Assembly (NCBI GenBank): GCA_030374735.1
Contig: JASCIV010000196.1
Span: 1-32,930, forward strand
Direction: 5' to 3'
Length of the DNA: 32,930 nucleotides
DNA from: Gracilaria caudata
Lineage: Eukaryota; Rhodophyta; Florideophyceae; Gracilariales; Gracilariaceae
Below are positions 28,555 to 32,930 of the stretch, piece after piece (positions within the stretch are counted from its first letter, which is position 1; each line of letters begins with the position of its first letter). Under the pieces are notes generated by a model, which was not told the origin of the DNA, did not search any database, and was given only the letters and a program-made list of their open reading frames with translations. A program made the translations under genes and the position numbers.

Positions 28555-29129
28555 TTGCCAACGAGTTTGTAGTAAGGCTTTCCTTACTATCCCGGGGATC
28601 ACAGAACGGAAGCATGCTTCCCAAGTTACTAGTTGCATGGAGGATGATGAAGAGGTCAGATCATTGATTTGCCAGCCTAATGCAAACGAACGTTAGACAA
28701 AAACTCTTTCTTGTGCGAGTAGTGTGCTTCAAAACTTCAGTTAACTACAGCCAAACCCCACTCAAATGAGGATTTTTGACGACACAGTAGAAACAATACA
28801 TCCTTTCTATCCCTGTAATGGTGTCATCAGGGTTCTTTTTCGAGCTACTGTACGAACAGCAGTCTGTTTCCAATGTAAAGGTTCAGCTTCGTTCCGAGCA
28901 GGATAAGGATTAACAGTTATCTCGAAGGACAAAACAAACAGAATTTGAGACCCCTCCACGGATATCAACACTGGTCACGCTGTTGGCGATATAGTAAGAA
29001 GATTTATACGCAGTCGCTGAAGGAATATCGCACAATGTTGGATACCTCTTCCGTTCTTTCCGTGTGCGTTGAACATAAATCTGACTTTACATATACTTGG
29101 AATTGTATCTCGGAGAATTTCTGGAACAG
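28555..29129. other. Gene-free stretch
   Basis: About 575 bp between the NTPase remnant and the palindrome at 29130, with no convincing frame, RNA gene or repeat. Confidence 0.4.
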
Positions 29130-29160
29130 ATTTGTGGCTCATCATTGATGAGCCACAAAT
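29130..29160. repeat. 31-bp near-perfect palindrome
   Basis: ATTTGTGGCTCATCA (29130-29144), one T, then its exact reverse complement (29146-29160). It is 40 bp before the likely start of the alcohol dehydrogenase pseudogene. Fifteen-base arms with a one-base centre cannot be chance. It could form a cruciform or a hairpin RNA. Confidence 0.9.
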
Positions 29161-29200
29161 GAGTCATCATTTGGCCAAAAAGGGGATCCACGGAGAAGAT

Positions 29201-30075
29201 ATGAGTCCGTTGATCACTGAAGGACACGTAGTGAATGAAAAGGGGGGAAAACGTAGTCTTCAAGAAGTTAAATTGCCAGCGATGAGCGCAACAATGGTGC
29301 AGGTGAAAATCGATATGGTCGGTTTGTGTCACAGCGATATACACATGCGAGACATTGACTTTGGGACTGTCAATTATCCTCTACTGACTGGCCACGAGGG
29401 TGTTGGAACGGTCATCCACATAGGATCTGAGGTCAGAACGCTGAAAGCTGGAGATACTGTAGGCATCTGTTGGATGAGAGATTCCTGTAGTTATTGTATA
29501 TATTTTCTTCTTCTTTTATGAGCCCGTAAGCTTAATTACAACTTACGGCGGAGCGTCTTTGTTGAAAAAGCGCTCTCTCACTAGAAAGGCCAACACGTAT
29601 GTATTGTAAGGACGGGCGAGAAAATTTATGCGAGAAAGGGTATCAGGGATTGTTTTTTTGTCAACTGAAGCGGGCATGTTCGGCGCATCTTCTTTATAGT
29701 ACAACCTTCACGGCGGTCGTTTTGCTCGTTTCCAGAGAATAGAGGAGAGGTTTGCCATGAAGATCCCAAATGGAATGAGTCCAGAACTGTTTTGTCCTCT
29801 ACTCTGTGCGGGAGCTACGGCTTACGTGTGGCTATGCGTCTGTCGGAAAAAAACGTTGGAGTTATAGGAATTGGTGGACTAGGAATATGTGCTATCAAAT
29901 TAGCCCGACTACAAGGTTGTTTTGTTTGGGCTCTCAGCGGAACTGAATCGAAGAGAGAGGGGGCGATTTCGTCTGATGCTCACAACTTTCATTAACTTGA
30001 AGATTGAGAATGAACGCTCCAAAGCTATAGGGCAATTAGACCTTATCCTTGACGCTGCGGTATGGAGGTGTAGTA
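29201..30075 (+). pseudogene. Zinc-dependent alcohol dehydrogenase pseudogene
   Basis: Family segments appear in order: VVNEKGGKRSLQEVKLP, GLCHSDIHMRD (catalytic zinc Cys), YPLLTGHEGVGTVIHIG, GICWMRDSCSYC, then KDGRENLCEKGY (structural-zinc cysteines), GGRFARFQRIEERFAMKIP, FCPLLCAGATAYV, VGVIGIGGLGICAIKLARLQG (NAD-binding Rossmann loop) and QLDLILDAA. This is the order of AdhP-like medium-chain alcohol dehydrogenases. The pieces lie in different frames: a short repeat insertion splits the structural-zinc loop at 29499-29601, and frameshifts fall near 29650-29710, 29830 and 29960. The likely original start is ATG 29201. No recognisable C-terminal third remains after about 30075. The combined lesions make a functional product implausible. 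Confidence 0.85.
29492..29608 (-). mobile_element. Short structured retroposon-like element, copy 2
   Basis: A 103-bp insert (29499-29601) flanked by a perfect 7-bp duplication TATTGTA (29492-29498, 29602-29608). On the minus strand, 29594 down to 29507 matches copy 1 (11320-11408) with seven substitutions and one single-base gap. It ends in the same purine-rich tail, here longer (GAAGAAAATATA). Deleting the insert plus one duplication restores ...SCSY-CKDGRENLC, the conserved zinc loop, so the empty site is known exactly. Removing the segment at any offset leaves no GT-AG boundary, so it is not a spliceosomal intron. The second hairpin has GCC-GTAAG with CTTAC-GGC around a bulged G, where copy 1 has GCA and TGC. 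Confidence 0.85.
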
Positions 30076-31005
30076 GGTGTCGGGGTCTTTGGCAAACTCC
30101 TACGTACGAGCAAATTAGCGTACGTATTCGTAGTCGTAACAGAGAGAGAGAGACTACACCTGCGAACGCGGACGTAATGTCGATTATTCCGCTTCTGCGG
30201 ATCAATGGTACTTTCTGGAAGCTTGGGTTACCCCTAGAGACGGACTGTGGCTTTACCGCCGACTGGAGGTCCTTGATCTTTTGGCAGCGGTGAATCGTAG
30301 GCAGTAGTGTTTATGGGACGAAGCGCGTAGAAGAAATGGGATAAGCAGGTCGTGGAGCACAAGGTACAACTATGTAGCTTGTCGCAGACTTGATCAGTAT
30401 TTTAGGAGTTGCCACAACTCTTGAGAGGTGCATCGGATGCTTACCCATTGCTTTCTTTCTTTATTCTTGTACAGAGTATTCACGTCTGTTCTTGGCCTAC
30501 GTTAGCAGGTGGAGATCCATCTGCGTTCTCATATCGCTCCGATCAGAAGTGAGTGAATTGGAGACAGTCTCACCACGTGAAGGCGAGATGCACTTACCCT
30601 TTCTCCTTCTGCTAAGGTGGATTCCCTGTGACACTGACAATGAAATGAGGACTGATTTATTTTTCTGTTGCCTCGCCCATACAAAGCAGATCGGGTATGC
30701 GAGGCAAGATGTCCTGCTTTAACAACAAGGGTGGAAGAGATTCAGTATCATTGCCATTTGAAGGCCTCTCACTGCAGCTATACAACTGCAACGAGAAACG
30801 AGACACGTGAATCAATTTCCGACAGGAACGGTTATGTATGATCCAGACATCGACGACAACAAGGGGCAACACAAGGTTTGTCCGGGTCGCGTTTTGTTAT
30901 ATGTATCTATTGCGAAAGATGGCGCTCGCAGCAAGAACCTTTTTGGGAATTACGATGGTTGGTACATCCGGCTATCATGTTCAAAAGACAAGAAACCGTC
31001 ATTGA
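30076..31005. other. Stretch with no recognisable gene
   Basis: Frames at 30390-30722 and 30807-31022 are short. The second (TVMYDPDIDDNKGQHKVC) has protein-like composition and may be a remnant, but I recognise no family. A GA dinucleotide run lies near 30140. Confidence 0.35.
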
Positions 31006-31200
31006 GCTTGTCTTGCACTTGAGGCGTTGCATTTGGGAGTGTGGTGTGCTTTTACAACTTTTCGTCATCATGATGTTGTAGATGATTACGTCTGGCGCGA
31101 TGAAAGAACTGTGCCAGAAGCGCACTCGGAACATAGGAGTCTGTACAAGGTTCCTTGTACTTGCCAAAACAAGCTGGTCTCTTACGCTCGTGTCAAGCGC
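31006..31200 (+). pseudogene. Unidentified coding remnant
   Basis: A frame of 64 sense codons, bounded by stops, reads LHLGVWCAFTTFRHHDVVDD, then YVWRDERTVPEAHSEHRSLY, then KVPCTCQNKLVSYARVKR. The composition is protein-like and richer in aromatic and acidic residues than the chance frames around it. It lacks a start codon and continues past its stop as RAEGGIALPCMETIHIV. It may be a fragment of a transposase or other dead gene; no family recognised. Confidence 0.3.
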
Positions 31201-31285
31201 TAACGCGCAGAGGGTGGCATTGCGTTACCTTGCATGGAGACAATTCACATCGTGTGAGCGAAAACGGAAACGAGGCGCTTCGCCA

Positions 31286-32848
31286 TCAGATGTACATGTC
31301 GTTCACTGACTCGGGCCCAACATCATTGTTCCCGTGTTCGCCATCGGCCGAGAAAGAGCCATACACCTTGTTCCATTGCACGTAACCTGTCAACTCATGC
31401 TTACCAACACTAGCTCTGACGACTCTTGATGCCTGTTCAAAGTCCGATAATCGAATAGATCTCACGGTTGAAGCATCAATGCTTCCAATCTTATCACCCA
31501 GCTCTCGCACCGGCCCCATCGCGGCCTCTGCGCACAACGCATACAGATCGCTTCCCGAATATCCATCGGTCATCTTCGAAACTTGCTCTATTTCGCCTTC
31601 TTTCACGTCGCTACCCTGCTGCTGTTCTAGTAAACGGCGAACCAAACTCTTTCGCGCTGAAGCGTCTGGCAGGGGGATGTACAGTCGTTTCACGAGCCGT
31701 CTTCTCGCGGCTTCGTCCAATTCTTGGGGGCGATTTGTTGCGCCAACAACCAAAACGCGATCGTCCCTGCTCGTTCCCGCGCCATCCATCTGCACCAGAA
31801 ACTCAGTCTTCAACCTCCTCGAGGACTCATGCTCGTTTTCGCTTCTGGAGGTGAGAATACTGTCAATCTCATCCACGAACACCACACTAGGCTGCATCGC
31901 CTTGGCGGTTAGAAACAGAGCGCGCACAGTCTTTTCAGCTTCACCAATCCATTTGGACACCAACGAAGATGCGCTGATGTTGAAGAACTTGGCGTTGGAC
32001 TGAGAAGCAATAGCCTTTCCAATCATGGTTTTGCCGGTACCCGGGGGACCAAATAGCAGCAAGCCCTTGGGAGGACCTCTGAGACCGACGAAAATGTCCG
32101 GTCTCAACATGGGCCAGATGACAGCCTCCTTGACACAACTCTTTGCAAACTCCAAACCTGCGATATCATCCCACTGCACGTTGGGACTTGTTTCCAACAT
32201 CTGCTGCGTCACGAGTTCCACAAACTTGGGCTCAGCTCCGGGAACGTCCGGAATATTCTTGGACGGCTCCTCCTTTGCAGAGAGTCGCGCACGCTTGGGA
32301 CGCATGGGGTCGATGGTGTGCAGCGACTGCGCCAGATCCATGATACTGGAAGACAGATCTGACTGTCTTCTCTTCACGAGTCTGGACCTTGCGGAACGAA
32401 ACGGCGTGGTCAAGGCACTGTTGTTGGTGGACGGATACGACTTGAGTAACGGGTGAGACAGTCTGCGACTCATGTGTTTTCGCGGCGGCGCGACGCTCGG
32501 CTGGGCGTTGTTGACGTCGGACGAGATGTGTTTGACGGCGTCGTTTTCGCGTCGCAACAGCTTGTGCTTTGCGCGGGGCGGTAAGCGCACGGGTTCTGGA
32601 CGCGCGGCGGTGAACAACTTGGCCACAACTTGCTTGGACAACGGCGTGAGAAACAAAGAGGGCTGCTCAATCTCAATACTAGTGGCCGGTGGCGCATATT
32701 CGAACGGCGAGAACACGTCGGCGCGTTGCATGGGGCGCTTGCGCGGTGGCAGCGACGCCACACAACGCGAGATGGAAAGCGTGTCGAGCGCCATCTGCAA
32801 GGAGGTGTCGTTCAAAGCGACGAGACGCGAGTAGCGTTGGTTCTGCAT
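31286..32848 (-). CDS. FIGNL1: Fidgetin-like 1 AAA ATPase
   Basis: 520 residues from ATG 32848. FIGNL1 is a meiotic-clade AAA ATPase (fidgetin/spastin/katanin group) that remodels RAD51/DMC1 filaments during recombination. The AAA module has VQWDDIAGLEFAKSCVKEAV, WPMLRPDIFVGLRGPPKG, Walker A GPPGTGKT (267-274), SASSLVSKWIGEAEK (pore loop), Walker B VVFVDEID (322-329), HESSRRLKTEFLVQMDGA, GATNRPQELDEAARRRLVKR (arginine fingers 382-384) and a C-terminal SDFEQASRVVRASVG, all very close to animal FIGNL1. The N-terminal 200 residues are disordered and contain LFTAA (FTAA 79-82), a candidate for the FxxA motif by which FIGNL1 binds RAD51. No MIT domain, which spastin would have. The frame stays open upstream to the contig end, so the start may lie further up; the first five codons of the longest frame are adapter. 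Confidence 0.93.
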   Translation of the reverse strand: MQNQRYSRLVALNDTSLQMALDTLSISRCVASLPPRKRPMQRADVFSPFEYAPPATSIEIEQPSLFLTPLSKQVVAKLFTAARPEPVRLPPRAKHKLLRRENDAVKHISSDVNNAQPSVAPPRKHMSRRLSHPLLKSYPSTNNSALTTPFRSARSRLVKRRQSDLSSSIMDLAQSLHTIDPMRPKRARLSAKEEPSKNIPDVPGAEPKFVELVTQQMLETSPNVQWDDIAGLEFAKSCVKEAVIWPMLRPDIFVGLRGPPKGLLLFGPPGTGKTMIGKAIASQSNAKFFNISASSLVSKWIGEAEKTVRALFLTAKAMQPSVVFVDEIDSILTSRSENEHESSRRLKTEFLVQMDGAGTSRDDRVLVVGATNRPQELDEAARRRLVKRLYIPLPDASARKSLVRRLLEQQQGSDVKEGEIEQVSKMTDGYSGSDLYALCAEAAMGPVRELGDKIGSIDASTVRSIRLSDFEQASRVVRASVGKHELTGYVQWNKVYGSFSADGEHGNNDVGPESVNDMYI

Positions 32849-32914
32849 GCGCGCAAAACGGTTGCACGAACAACGAGATGGTGGAAGCGCCGAGAGTTCT
32901 TGGGGGTTGGGGGA

Positions 32915-32930
32915 CTGTCTCTTATACACA
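32915..32930. other. Tn5/Nextera adapter remnant at contig end
   Basis: The terminal CTGTCTCTTATACACA is the first 16 bases of the 19-bp Tn5 mosaic end used in Nextera libraries. On the minus strand it translates to V/M-YKRQ, a known signature of adapter contamination in predicted proteins. Genomic sequence ends at or near 32914. Confidence 0.95.

Noticed and set aside
29499..29601. Spliceosomal intron in the alcohol dehydrogenase gene
   Set aside because: The flanking 7-bp repeat allows eight possible boundaries and none gives GT-AG. The same sequence occurs at 11.3 kb with its own target duplication.

Overview
The window looks like nuclear DNA of an intron-poor, probably photosynthetic unicellular eukaryote. 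Every recognisable gene is a eukaryotic housekeeping protein carried on one uninterrupted frame: TAF1, an EDC4 C-terminal protein, proteasome beta-7/PSMB4 and FIGNL1. A half-TPR protein of the HCF107/MBB1 type, with a plausible transit peptide, points to a plastid. A red alga is my best guess, but nothing here proves it. The right end is a sequencing artefact: the last 16 bases are the Tn5/Nextera mosaic end, so this is a contig end.

Layout. 1-2.4 kb: a possible protein fragment on the minus strand, an AT-rich stretch, a MITE with 13-bp terminal inverted repeats and TA target duplications (1329-1701), and a foldback (1801-1877). 2.4-15.3 kb: the main gene block. It holds a helical hypothetical protein (-) divergent from TAF1 (+), then the EDC4-like protein (+), a repeat-bearing gap, the HCF107/MBB1-like protein (-) and a Ser-rich protein (-). 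15.3-21.1 kb: almost gene-free, with two decayed coding stretches, one a clear WD40 pseudogene. 21.1-25.2 kb: a PUA/ASCH-like protein (+) convergent with a small class I aminoacyl-tRNA-synthetase-like protein (-), then PSMB4 (+). 25.2-31.2 kb: a graveyard holding a frameshifted RHS/Crinkler-type P-loop NTPase, a broken zinc alcohol dehydrogenase and unidentified coding remnants. 31.3-32.9 kb: FIGNL1 (-).

The intact genes serve transcription initiation (TAF1), mRNA decapping (EDC4), plastid RNA metabolism (HCF107/MBB1-like), proteolysis (PSMB4) and recombination or AAA remodelling (FIGNL1). I see no operon-like functional grouping.

The most novel object is a roughly 90-100 bp dispersed element present twice, at 11317-11408 and, inverted, at 29499-29601. 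Each copy has its own perfect 7-bp target-site duplication. The second copy interrupts the alcohol dehydrogenase pseudogene exactly between two codons of its zinc-binding loop, and removing it with one duplication restores the family motif. The copies are about 91% identical, have a purine-rich 3' end and can fold into two hairpins. Their differences fall mostly in loops, and two of them form a compensatory A-T to C-G change in a stem. This suggests a retroposed structured small RNA, or a minimal SINE-like family.
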